From VXNE01 sp965116625 (GTDB lineage: Bacteria; Pseudomonadota; Gammaproteobacteria; Pseudomonadales; Azotimanducaceae), in NCBI GenBank assembly GCA_965116625.1, contig OZ220717.1, forward strand, positions 2,666,001-2,730,000: a stretch of DNA of 64,000 bases. Direction: 5' to 3'. The notes under the pieces were generated by a model that was given only the letters and a program-made list of their open reading frames with translations, searched no databases and was not told where the DNA came from. Of the stretch, positions 1-9,700 are shown piece by piece (the stretch's first letter is position 1; each line of letters opens with the position of its first letter). Both the position numbers and the translations under genes were made by a program.

Positions 1-177
1 TAATTGAATTATTGACATATTTACGGAGATAGACAGGGGTGGGACCAGCGTTCAAGCGCTTGTTTCCCTGTTGTCGTCATGGTTCCGAAACCCCACGCCC
101 AACCCAATACTGAACGTTAGACGCCGCGCAACGGTGTGGCAATATCATCATCCGCCAAGGGTCAGGTGAGGGTGGTC

Positions 178-849
178 ATGCAGGTGCGTTGCCATGGATC
201 GGAGGCTGGGTTACGGTCTCGGCATCGTTCCGCTCGCCAATGGATCTGGCCAGTCGCCTGTATGCTTGCGACCCTTGCCCTGGAGATGATCACCGAACGT
301 ATTGCACCGGTCCGTGCGAAAGTGCGCCTGGCGGCGATGATCGTGTTGCTGTCTTCCGGTTTCTCGATCGCGCAGGAGGACGGGGCAATCGCGCCGCTAC
401 GCGCTACCACGTTGAGCGGGGTCGAGGTGTCCGTGCCGGATCCGGAAAGGGCTGCCGTTCTCGTAGTCGGATTCGGTCGGTCTGCGGGACGACAGGTGCG
501 CCTCTGGCGGCGCCACATCGACGGAATCGATTCCGCGCCATCTGTCGCGTCGGTGCTGGTCATCGACGACATGCCGCGGCTTGTTCGAGGCGTTGTCACC
601 CGGACGCTTCGCGGCGAGGTGTCCGGGGAGAGACAGGATTCGATCTACCTCGTGACCGAAGATGGCGAGGCCTGGCGCAATCTGGCGCAGGTCGACGACA
701 CCGACGGCCCGGACGACGCCTACGTGCTGCGCCTTGATGGCAAGGGAAAGGTCTGCTTCCGCCATGTCGGCGCGGTTACCGACGCCGCTGCGTCGGCACT
801 GCTCGCGGCCGACTGTGGCCTGGGGGTCGCCGAACCGCTGACAGACTGA
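178..849 (+). CDS. Exported thioredoxin-like protein (hypothetical)
   Basis: I do not recognise a named family. The mature part, roughly the last 150 residues, reads like a thioredoxin-fold or ATP10/YtfJ-type periplasmic protein: an 'L-x-G-V-x-V-x-V-P' entry strand, then a 'VLVVGFGRSAG' strand and turn, without a CxxC redox pair at the expected place. A hydrophobic stretch ending in 'SSGFSIAQ' looks like a signal peptide and fits an internal ATG at 286. The ATG at 178 has a GAGGG five to six bases upstream, and a GTG at 136 also opens the frame, so the start is uncertain. It lies upstream of the efflux genes with a 300-base gap, so it is probably a separate unit. Function is inferred only from the overall fold pattern. 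Confidence 0.5.
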   Translation: MQVRCHGSEAGLRSRHRSARQWIWPVACMLATLALEMITERIAPVRAKVRLAAMIVLLSSGFSIAQEDGAIAPLRATTLSGVEVSVPDPERAAVLVVGFGRSAGRQVRLWRRHIDGIDSAPSVASVLVIDDMPRLVRGVVTRTLRGEVSGERQDSIYLVTEDGEAWRNLAQVDDTDGPDDAYVLRLDGKGKVCFRHVGAVTDAAASALLAADCGLGVAEPLTD

Positions 850-1149
850 CAGATCTCGCAGCACTCCGCCGCAGGTTGCCGACGAGACAACGGTGCCAGG
901 CGCAGGTGTGGGACGGGCGGGATAGTCGGGATGAGAGAGAAAGTGGGGGGTCTGGCCGGGTGAAATGCGGCGCGGGCGATCGACGCCACTGTAGCGTCTT
1001 GTTCCGGGGGTCGTTGCTGTTCATTCCCGCCGGACTTGGATACGCTCCAAACAGATTTGTGGTCGGTCGTGCGTGTGCGGTCGTACCGGTGGAGGTGCCA
1101 ACCCCTGCTTGGCATTGGGAGACGGGAACACAGATAGAGGGACAGGGTT
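850..1149. other. Gap of 300 bases, no gene seen
   Basis: No frame here looks like protein on either strand. The promoter for the efflux genes should lie here, but I see no clear -35/-10 pair. A GAGGG shortly before 1150 is the likely ribosome binding site of the first membrane-fusion gene. Confidence 0.4.
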
Positions 1150-2283
1150 ATGGCGGATACTGCAGAGCGCAAGTCGCGCGGCTGGGTCGGCTGGGCGCAG
1201 GTTGGACTGCTCGCAATTGCGCTGGCTGCCGGCATCTACTTCGCCAGGGCGCCGAGCGTGACGCCAATAGGCGAGGAATCGATCCGCAGCGCGGAATCAC
1301 CGTCCGTGCGGGTGCTGCACCCGGTAGCCGGTTCGCATTCGCTGACGGTGGCGCTCACCGGTGAAGTGCATGCGCGGGCGCCGGTCGCGTTGCGTCCCCT
1401 GGCATCCGGACGCGTGGTCGAAGTCTCGCCCGCACTACGTGCCGGCGGGACATTCAGCGCTGGCGAAACGCTATTGGTGGTGGATCCGGAGGATGCCGAG
1501 CTGAGGCTCGAAAGGGCGCAGGGAATGCTGGACGCGGCGCGCGGACGGTTGCGCCGCCACAGGGACCAGGGGGCGCTGGACGCCGAACAGTATCGCGAAC
1601 GACACCCAGGAGCGGACGTCCCCGCATCGGTTGCCCGCCTGGGCCGGATCGAACGTTTCGAGGGCCGTGTGCGGGCGGCTATTGCGGACGTAAAGCTGGC
1701 CGAGTTGCGGTTGTCCGAAACGCGTTTCTCGCTGCCCTTCGACGGCACCGTGATCGCAGCACCCGTGTCGGTTGGCGAGGTCGTCTCACGCGCGAACGGT
1801 GTCGGCACCGTGTTCCGGACCGGCCACCTCGAGGCGCGCGCGCCGATTCAGGTGGCTGACCTTGCGTACCTCGGCGATCCCCGCGGCCGGCCGGCCGCTG
1901 TTCTCGCCGGTGGGCAACGCTTCGAGGCGGTGGTCTCGCAGGTCTCGTCTGTGCTGGCGCCGCGCACGCGGCTGTCCATGCTGCTGCTGGACTTTGCCGA
2001 CGCGAACGCGCCTTCGCCCGGAACGTTCGTCCGCGTAACGCTTGACGGCCCCGCGTTCGACGGTGCTTACCTGCTGCCGCCCGAGGCGCACCGTGCCGGC
2101 GACAGCGTATGGGTGGTGGGCGACGGCAAACTGTTGCGTGAGACGCCGCGCACGCTGGGGCGAACTGATGCTGGCTGGATCGTGGCAGCGTTCGACGCGC
2201 GGGACGGAGTGGTACTCGGCGCGGTTCCCGGCGAACGGGCGGGACTGGCGGTGAAGGCCGTTGACGAGGACAGGGAGCGATGA
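1150..2283 (+). CDS. RND efflux membrane fusion protein (HlyD/AcrA family)
   Basis: Periplasmic adaptor that links an inner-membrane RND pump to an outer-membrane channel. The protein is 377 residues, normal for the family. It has one N-terminal membrane anchor (about residues 13-32), a biotinyl-lipoyl half motif ending 'LRPLASGRVVEVSPALRAGG', a short alpha-helical hairpin rich in Arg, Glu and Ala (about 125-190), the second lipoyl half ('LPFDGTVIAAPVSVGEVV'), and a beta-barrel C-terminus. The next gene starts inside its stop codon (ATGA, 4-base overlap), so the two are translationally coupled as an adaptor/pump pair. No outer-membrane factor gene is present nearby. The substrate cannot be told from the sequence. 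Confidence 0.9.
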   Translation: MADTAERKSRGWVGWAQVGLLAIALAAGIYFARAPSVTPIGEESIRSAESPSVRVLHPVAGSHSLTVALTGEVHARAPVALRPLASGRVVEVSPALRAGGTFSAGETLLVVDPEDAELRLERAQGMLDAARGRLRRHRDQGALDAEQYRERHPGADVPASVARLGRIERFEGRVRAAIADVKLAELRLSETRFSLPFDGTVIAAPVSVGEVVSRANGVGTVFRTGHLEARAPIQVADLAYLGDPRGRPAAVLAGGQRFEAVVSQVSSVLAPRTRLSMLLLDFADANAPSPGTFVRVTLDGPAFDGAYLLPPEAHRAGDSVWVVGDGKLLRETPRTLGRTDAGWIVAAFDARDGVVLGAVPGERAGLAVKAVDEDRER

Positions 2284-5200
2284 CCACGTCGGGCAGCCCC
2301 GATTCGGTCGATTTCCCCACGGGGGTGGGCGCGGTCATTGCCGCCTTCGTGCACCGCCGCGTGGCGGGCAGCCTGCTTGTGCTGCTTGCGCTCGGCGGCG
2401 GGCTCCTGGTCGGGTCGGGGCTCGATGTCGAGATCATCCCGGATGTGGACGGCAGGAAGGTCGGCGTCACGGTGCCTTACCCCGGATCGAGTCCCACCGA
2501 AGTCGAGGAGAGCATTACGCGTCGAATCGAGGAGCGGGTCATCGGGCTGGCCGGCGTACACAGGGTGGTTTCCAAGGCGTCGTCCGATGTCGGCACAGTG
2601 ACGCTGGCGGTGGATGCGTTCGCGGACACCGAGGAGGTGCTGGAGGAGGTGCGCACGGCGGTCGACCGCATAGAGAGGTTCCCGCCGCCGGACGCTGAGC
2701 GACCCGAGATCGGCATACCCTTCATGCACGTCCCGGCGATCACGGTCGCATTGTCCTCGAGTGAGCTGTCGGCGGCGGCGCTGCGTGCGGCGGCAGAACA
2801 ACTACGGGAGCACATCCTTGCGCTCCCGTCGGTGTCGAGCGTGTCGCTTGACTGGTCGCCGGAGCGGGAGATTGCGATCGAGGTCGACGAGGAAGCCCTG
2901 CGCGAGCACGGCCTGACGATCGGCGAGGTGGCGCGCAAGGTACGGGCCTCCTCGGTGGACCTCACTTCCGGGCGCCTGCTGACCAGTGCGGGTGGCCTGG
3001 TCGTGCGCGTCGACGACCGGCGCGTTCGTGCCGAGGAGTTCGAGGACGTGGTGCTGCTGTCGGTCCCCAGCGGTGCGCTGGTCAGCGTGGGCGACGTGGC
3101 GCAGGTCAGTGAGGGGTTCGGGGACGCTGTGGGTGCCACCGAACTCGATGGCGTGCCGGCTGTCTTCGTGACCGCGCTGGCGGCGCAACGAGGGGAGTCG
3201 GAGGTGGAGATCGCGCGCGACGTGCGCGCGATGCTCGCTGGCTACACGCCGCCGCCAGGGGCGGAGGTGACCGTATGGCAAGACAGTTCCCGGCGGGCCT
3301 CGACCCGCCTGGACCTGGTCGCAGGCACGGGCGCGCTGGGCCTGGTGCTCGTGTTCCTCGTGCTTGCGCTGGTGTTCGATTTTCGCCTCGCCACGTGGGT
3401 GGCCGTCGGTCTTCCGGTGTCGTTCCTGGGTGCGATCGTGTTGTTCCCGGCGTTCGACCTCACCTTCAACATCGCCACGATCTTCGCGATGATCATGATG
3501 ATCGGAATCGTCGTCGATGACGCTGTGGTCGTGGGGGAGAGCGTCTCGACGGAGCGGGAACGCGGCCTGGTCGGTGCGGACGCAGCGATCGCCGGCGCAC
3601 GCCGGGTGTTCTGGCCGGTTGCGGTGGGCGTTGCAACGACCTTGCTGGCATTCGCCCCGCTGCTGTTCACCTACGGCATACTGGGCCAGTTCCTGAGCGT
3701 GTTTCCGATCGTCGCCTTCCTGGTGCTGGGCGTATCGCTGTTGGAGGCGTTCCTGATCCTGCCGTCGCACCTGGCGCACGGCGGCGACTGGAGCCGTTGG
3801 CCCATGTTGGCTGTGCAGGCGCGCGTCCGGCAGGGCATCGAAGACCTCCGCGACCGCGTCGCGGTACCGGCGGTGGCCGTGGCGACCCGCCGCCCGGTCG
3901 GTGCGGTGCTGGTGGCGGTCGCCCTGGTTGCCGTCAGCGGTGCGCTGCTTCTCGGCGGGGTCGTCCGGTTCGGCGAAGTGGGGGCCCTCGGCACCGGAAG
4001 GGTGGAGGCGGCCCTCACCTATCCTGTGGGAACGCCGCTGGAAGTGACTGGTGTCGGTGCCCGCCAGTTGGAGGAGGCGGCCAGACGGAGTAACCGGCAG
4101 CTCGGTGGATCCCCGATCATGTCCGTTGCCACGGTGGTGGGACACCATCCTCCCCGAGGCATCTTCGCCGCGGGCGGAGGCCGCGCCACGCATCTCGCCG
4201 CCGTTACCCTCCAGTTGCGTGAGGAGTCCCAACGGACGGTCAGTGCCGAAGAGGTCGCCCGCACGTGGCGGCAGAACGCCGGCGAGATTGTCGGTGCCGA
4301 CCGGCTGACGTTCGCAACGGCGGACCGATACGGTGGCAGCGGCTACGACCTCTCGGTGGCCCTCGTCCACGCGGATGGCGAGGTCCTGGCGCGTGCCGCC
4401 GCAGATATGGTCGAGGCGATCGAGGCAGTCCCCGGCGTGCTGGACGTTTTCGACTCGCTGACGCCGGGCCGGCGTCACTTCGACCTGCGCCTGACACCTG
4501 CGGGACAGGCGGCAGGACTGACGGCGGGTGAACTGGCTTCGCAGCTCCGGGCGCGCTTTTTCGGCACCGAGGTGCAGCGTATCCAGCGGGGAAGGGACGA
4601 GGTCAAGGTCATGGTCCGTTACCCCGAGGACCGGCGGCGAAGCTTCGCCGAGCTGGCGGACGAGCGCATCGAACTGCCCCTGGGCGGCGACATCCCGCTG
4701 GGGGTGGCGGCGAGAGTGGTGGAGACACGGGAGCTCGAAACGCTGATGCGGATCGATGGGGTTCGCGCGGCGGAAGTGGGCAGCTTCGTGGATCGTGCGG
4801 TGGTAACCCCGCGCGAGTTGCGGGCACAGGTCGAAGGCAGCCTGCTGCCGGAACTTCAGGCGCGCTACCCGGGCCTTGGCGTTGCATGGGCTCGCGCGGG
4901 GATGCATGACGACGAGCAGTCACTGGCCCCGCTGGCCTACACCCTGCCGGTCGTACTCCTGGTGATCTACACGATCATCGCGGTGCAGTTTCGCAGCTAC
5001 GTGCAGCCGCTGGTCGTGTTGACGGCGATGCCGCTGGCGGCGGCCGGCGCGGTGCTGGCGCACCTGGTGCTCGGCTACGACATGAACCTGGCCTCGGTTT
5101 TTGGGGTGGTCGCGGTGCTCGGGGTCGTCATCAATGACACGCTGCTCCTCATGGACCGCTGCAACAGCCTGCGTGCAGCTTCGACGCTGCCGGCGATCGC

Positions 5201-5465
5201 GGCGATCGGGGGTGCCGTGCGGGAACGTTTCCGCCCGATTTTCCTGACCACGATAACGACCGTTGGAGGCCTGTTGCCCGTGCTGTACCTGAAATCGGAG
5301 GCTACGGTTACAAACTACGTGCCGATGGTGGTCAGCATCATAGGCGGTCTTGCGGCGGGTAGCGCGGGGATACTCTTCGTGGTACCTGCCATCCTGCTGC
5401 TCGGGGAAGGCGTCCGCGAACGCGCCCGGTTCGGGTGGCGCCGGCAAGCCGATGCGGCGATCTGA
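2280..5465 (+). CDS. RND efflux pump permease (AcrB/MexB-like), first copy
   Basis: Proton-driven inner-membrane exporter of 1061 residues, the usual length for the family. There is one membrane segment at the N-terminus, a large periplasmic loop with the porter repeats, TM2-6 near residues 350-510, a second periplasmic loop, and TM8-12 near 880-1045. The proton-relay pair Asp-Asp is present in TM4 (about residues 413-414, 'IGIVVDDAVVVGES'). It overlaps the preceding adaptor gene by four bases. A second adaptor/pump pair follows at once, so the two pumps may work together, as MdtB/MdtC do, or serve separate substrates; this is inference. Confidence 0.93.
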   Translation: MTTSGSPDSVDFPTGVGAVIAAFVHRRVAGSLLVLLALGGGLLVGSGLDVEIIPDVDGRKVGVTVPYPGSSPTEVEESITRRIEERVIGLAGVHRVVSKASSDVGTVTLAVDAFADTEEVLEEVRTAVDRIERFPPPDAERPEIGIPFMHVPAITVALSSSELSAAALRAAAEQLREHILALPSVSSVSLDWSPEREIAIEVDEEALREHGLTIGEVARKVRASSVDLTSGRLLTSAGGLVVRVDDRRVRAEEFEDVVLLSVPSGALVSVGDVAQVSEGFGDAVGATELDGVPAVFVTALAAQRGESEVEIARDVRAMLAGYTPPPGAEVTVWQDSSRRASTRLDLVAGTGALGLVLVFLVLALVFDFRLATWVAVGLPVSFLGAIVLFPAFDLTFNIATIFAMIMMIGIVVDDAVVVGESVSTERERGLVGADAAIAGARRVFWPVAVGVATTLLAFAPLLFTYGILGQFLSVFPIVAFLVLGVSLLEAFLILPSHLAHGGDWSRWPMLAVQARVRQGIEDLRDRVAVPAVAVATRRPVGAVLVAVALVAVSGALLLGGVVRFGEVGALGTGRVEAALTYPVGTPLEVTGVGARQLEEAARRSNRQLGGSPIMSVATVVGHHPPRGIFAAGGGRATHLAAVTLQLREESQRTVSAEEVARTWRQNAGEIVGADRLTFATADRYGGSGYDLSVALVHADGEVLARAAADMVEAIEAVPGVLDVFDSLTPGRRHFDLRLTPAGQAAGLTAGELASQLRARFFGTEVQRIQRGRDEVKVMVRYPEDRRRSFAELADERIELPLGGDIPLGVAARVVETRELETLMRIDGVRAAEVGSFVDRAVVTPRELRAQVEGSLLPELQARYPGLGVAWARAGMHDDEQSLAPLAYTLPVVLLVIYTIIAVQFRSYVQPLVVLTAMPLAAAGAVLAHLVLGYDMNLASVFGVVAVLGVVINDTLLLMDRCNSLRAASTLPAIAAIGGAVRERFRPIFLTTITTVGGLLPVLYLKSEATVTNYVPMVVSIIGGLAAGSAGILFVVPAILLLGEGVRERARFGWRRQADAAI

Positions 5466-5532
5466 TCGTCCCCGCCGAGGGCTGAATCGCGGTCCGGTCC
5501 CGATGTCGGCGAAGGGTTGAGGAGGACGCTGC

Positions 5533-6714
5533 ATGAGGCCTAGCCTGGCGACATTCAAACGCTACCTGGGCCCTTTCTCGGTCGCCGCCGTGGGAATCGC
5601 GCTCATGGTGGTGATCGTAGCCACGGGGCCGGTGACCGAGCCGGTGGGCGATGCGGCCCAGCCACCGGTCGTGCGTCTCCTGGAGGCGCGGCCCGGGCCG
5701 GTCCGACTGACCGTGGCAGCGCACGGCGTGGTGCTGCCGAAGACCGAAAGCCGCCTGGTGTCCGAGATCTCCGGTCGCATCGTGTCGGTTGCGGACTCGA
5801 TGGTCTCCGGCGGTTTTTTCCGGCGCGGCGACGTGCTGATCACCATCGACCGCGTCGACTATGAACTGGCGCTGGAGCAGGCGCGCGCGCGGCTTTCTTC
5901 GGCAAGAAGCGAACTGGAGCAGGCGCGTCGGGCGTTGGCCCGCCAGCAACGGCTGACCGTGACGGATGCCGTCAGCGAGTCGAAACTCGACGAAGCGGAA
6001 AACCGGCAGGAGCTGGCCGCAGCGAGCTTTCGCGAGGCGACCGCCCAGGAGAAGCGTGCCGAACTGGACCTTGAGCGAACCCGCGTCCTTGCCCCGTATG
6101 ACGGTCGCGTCCGAAGCGAAATGGTGGATCCGGGCCAGTTCGTGAACCGGGGCGAGACCCTCGCCAATCTCTATTCGGTCGATGTGGCCGAAGTGCGCCT
6201 GCCGGTGCATGACGAGGACCTGGCTTTTCTACCGGTAACCCTCGACGGCGAACTCGACCCCGCGGCCCGGCTGGACGTGGTGCTTCGCGCCCGGTTCGCC
6301 GGTCGCGAGCATGAGTGGCGGGGCCGAATCGTGCGCACGGAGGGCGAAATCGATCCCGGGACGCGGATGGTCAAGATGATCGCCCAGGTGCAGCGGCCGT
6401 ACGACCAGCCGGACGGCAAGCCGCCGCTCATGGTGGGCCTTTTTGTCGACGCCGAGATTGCGGGACGCGAGGTCACCGACGCTGTGGCGCTGCCGCGCTC
6501 TGCGCTTCAGTCGGAAGGGCACGTGCACGTGGTCGAGGCAGACGGTCGACTCGCCTTGCGGCAGGTGGAGGTATTGCGCCTGCTCGGCGAGCAAGCTTAC
6601 GTTCTGGGTTTGCGCACGGGGGACCGGGTGTCCCTGACTCGGCTGCCCGGCGCGGTCGACGGACTACGCGTCCGGCCGGCGGGCAACGGGGGCGCACCGG
6701 AACCGGCGCCGTGA
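5533..6714 (+). CDS. RND efflux membrane fusion protein, second copy
   Basis: Second periplasmic adaptor, 393 residues. It has an N-terminal membrane anchor (about residues 15-35), the first lipoyl half ('RLVSEISGRIVSVADSMV'), a coiled-coil hairpin rich in Glu, Gln, Arg and Ala (about 115-180), the second lipoyl half ('VLAPYDGRVRSEMVDPG') and barrel domains. A GAGGA lies just before the ATG. Its stop TGA overlaps the GTG start of the following pump gene (GTGA), so the pair is translationally coupled. It is clearly a different protein from the first adaptor, so the tandem arrangement is not a recent duplication. Confidence 0.9.
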   Translation: MRPSLATFKRYLGPFSVAAVGIALMVVIVATGPVTEPVGDAAQPPVVRLLEARPGPVRLTVAAHGVVLPKTESRLVSEISGRIVSVADSMVSGGFFRRGDVLITIDRVDYELALEQARARLSSARSELEQARRALARQQRLTVTDAVSESKLDEAENRQELAAASFREATAQEKRAELDLERTRVLAPYDGRVRSEMVDPGQFVNRGETLANLYSVDVAEVRLPVHDEDLAFLPVTLDGELDPAARLDVVLRARFAGREHEWRGRIVRTEGEIDPGTRMVKMIAQVQRPYDQPDGKPPLMVGLFVDAEIAGREVTDAVALPRSALQSEGHVHVVEADGRLALRQVEVLRLLGEQAYVLGLRTGDRVSLTRLPGAVDGLRVRPAGNGGAPEPAP

Positions 6715-9700
6715 AACGCGTGGTCTCCTGGTTCGCCACCAACTCGGTGGCGGCCAATCTGCTGGTTGCGTTCCTGGTCTTTGCGGGCATTGCGTCATTC
6801 GCGCGCATTTCGGTGCAGGTCTGGCCGGACCTCGACGTGCCGGTCATCAGCATCCTCGTCCCGTACCTCGGCGCTGCGCCGGAAGAGGTCGAGACGGCGG
6901 TCTGCGCACGCATCGACGAGAAGCTCGACGGCATCGACGGTATCGACCGCGTTCGGTCCACCGCGGAGGAAGGGAGATGCCGGGTGGTCGTCGCATTGCT
7001 GTTCGATGCCGACCGGACTTCCGTCCTCGCCGACGTCCAGAACCAGGTGAACGCGATCGACACCCTGCCCAAGGAGACGGAGACGCCTGTCGTACGGCTG
7101 CTGTCGTCGAGCGACGTCGTGATCGAGGTGGCGGTCACCGGGCCGACGGACGAGAGAACGCTGAAGGAGCTGGCGCGCCGCGTACGCAACGATCTTCTGG
7201 CGCTGCCGGCGGTCACGCGCGCGTCGGTCGCCAACGTGCGCCCTTACGAGATTTCCATCGAGGTCTCCGAGGCGTCCCTGCAGCGCAACCGGCTCACCTT
7301 CGATCAGGTCGCGGGCGCCATTCGCGGCAACTCACTCGACCTTCCCGGAGGGACGATCAAGACGGATGGGGGAGAACTGCTGCTGCGCACGCAGGGGCAG
7401 GCGGATCGCGGGGAGGAATTCCGAAGAATCGAGGTGACCACGCGCGACGACGGCACGCGCGTGCTCCTGGAGGATGTCGCGCGCGTGGTGGACGGCTTCG
7501 CGGACACGGGGCAGGAGTTCCGGTTCGATGGGCGTCCGGCGGCGCTGATACGCGTCTCCCAGGTGGGAAGCCAGGACCTGCGGGAGATCTCGGCCCAGGT
7601 CAGGCGCTATGTGGCGGAATCCGGCAGCAGGTATCCCGAAGGCGTCGAACTCACGGTGTGGAACGACCAGTCGGCACTGCTCGTGGACCGATTGGCGACG
7701 TTGATCGACAGCGGCCTTCAGGGGCTGTTGCTGGTGCTCGTGGTACTGGCCCTTTTCCTGCGGCCGCACCTTGCGCTCTGGGTCGCGGCGGGCATCCCGA
7801 TCGCGATTCTCGGGGCCGTTTTCCTGCTTTTCTGCCTGGATGTGTCGATCGACGCGATCTCGCTCATCGGCTTCATCCTGGTGCTCGGGTTGCTGGTCGA
7901 CGACGCGGTCGTGGTTGGCGAGTCCGCCTATGTGGTCCAGCGCCAGGGGGCAGGCCGGCTGGCGGGCGCCATCGAGGGAGCCCGGCGCGTGTTTGTACCG
8001 GTCACGTTCGGTGTCCTGACAACCGTGGCCGCGTTCTTGCCCATGCTCTTCCTGGACGGCGTCGCCGGACAGTTCATGGCTGCGGTCGCGGCACCCGTGA
8101 TCTGCTGCCTGGCGTTCTCCCTGCTCGAATGTCACGTGATCCTGCCGCTGCATCTGGGACATCGGACAGATTCCATGCCGCTGGGCGAGTTCGGAGTGAC
8201 CCTGCTGGTCGTCGTGGTGCTCGCCGCGTTCGCGCTGTCGGGGAATCTGGGCGACGGTGTCGGTTTCGCGATCGGCGCCGCGAGCCTGGTTGTGGCCGCG
8301 CACCTGGGCGGCGGGCTGCGTCGGCTGGGTGCGGCTTTCGCCCGCGTTCAGGTGCGCTTCGAGCGCGGTCTTGAAACGTTCATCGAGGGTGCTTTCCGCC
8401 AGGTGGTTCGGCGCGCGCTTCGAAGGCGCGCGCTGACTGTCACATCCGGAGTCGTCGCGCTCGGGCTGGCCGTCTCGGCCGTTGTCGGCGGCCACCTGCC
8501 GTTCTCCTTCCTGATCTCTGATCAGGGCGACAGGATCGTGGCCAAGCTGACCATGCCCTTCGGCGTGCCGCAACGCGACACGGACCGCGCGCTCGCCCGA
8601 TTGGTCGCATCGGCCCGAGGATTACAGGCCGAACTCGATCAGCAATACGGCGCGCCCGTAATCGCGCACATAGTCGAGTCCCGGGGGTCACATCTGCCAA
8701 TCGGGACGGCAAACCCGGATACGGTGCCCACCGGAAGCCATCTCGGCGAGGTCTATGTGCAGTTGTCGCCGTCGGTGGATCGGGAGATTACGACCGTCGA
8801 AGTGGCGGAGGCGTGGCGCGCTGCGGCAGGGCCGATCGAAGGCGCTGAACAGGTCGTATTCGTGACTGATTTCAGACAATTGGCCCCCGATATCGACATT
8901 CGCCTGTTCGGGGATCGGATGGACGACCTGCGGGCGGTTTCGGCCGCCGTGGAGGCGGAGCTCGTCGACTATCCGGGCGTCTACGAGGTCTCCGCTTCGT
9001 TCCGGGACGGGAAGGAGGAACTCTCGCTGTCGCTCACCGACACCGGCGCCGCGCTGGGGCTCACCCTCGCGGATGTGGGGAAGCAGGTCAGGCAGGCGTT
9101 CTACGGCGAGGAGGCGCAACGCGTCCAGCGCGGGGAGGAGGACCTGCGCGTCATGGTTCGCTACCCTGCGGAAGCGCGCCGTTCGCTCAGCTCGCTGCAG
9201 TCGCTCCACATCCGCACGCCCGACGGCAGCTACGTGCCGTTTCGCACGGTGGCCGAAGCGGAATGGGGGCGGGGCACGTCGTTCATCGAACGCGTGGACC
9301 GCGTGCGCTCGGTCAGCGTGACCGCCAAGGTCGACCTGGAGCAGACATCCGCCAACGCGGTATTGGATTCGATGGGCCCGTTCCTGCGCGCCGAGATCGA
9401 GGCTCGACCCGGCGTTGGCTACGAGATCGAGAGCAACCGGGCAGTTCGGGAAACCGTGGCGAGCGGCGCCCCGCTCTTCCTGGCGGCTCTTGGCGCGATC
9501 TATGCGCTGCTCGCCATACCTCTACGCTCGTATCATCAGCCGCTCATCGTCATGGCTGCGCTGCCGTTCTGCTTCGTGGGTGCGGTGGCGGGCCACGTCC
9601 TGATGATCGTCCCGGGAGTCGTCCTCGGCTTCTCGATGCCATCGGCGTTCGGGCTCCTGGCCGCGGCTGGAGTCGCCATCAATGCGTCCCTGGTGCTGCT

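Noticed and set aside
1..60. TTGACA at 12-17 as a promoter -35 box
   Set aside because: No -10 element at 16-18 bases spacing.
2802..4907. 701-residue minus-strand frame inside the first RND gene
   Set aside because: It is the mirror frame of a high-GC gene: His/Arg/Gln-rich and without domains; the plus strand is clearly the RND pump.
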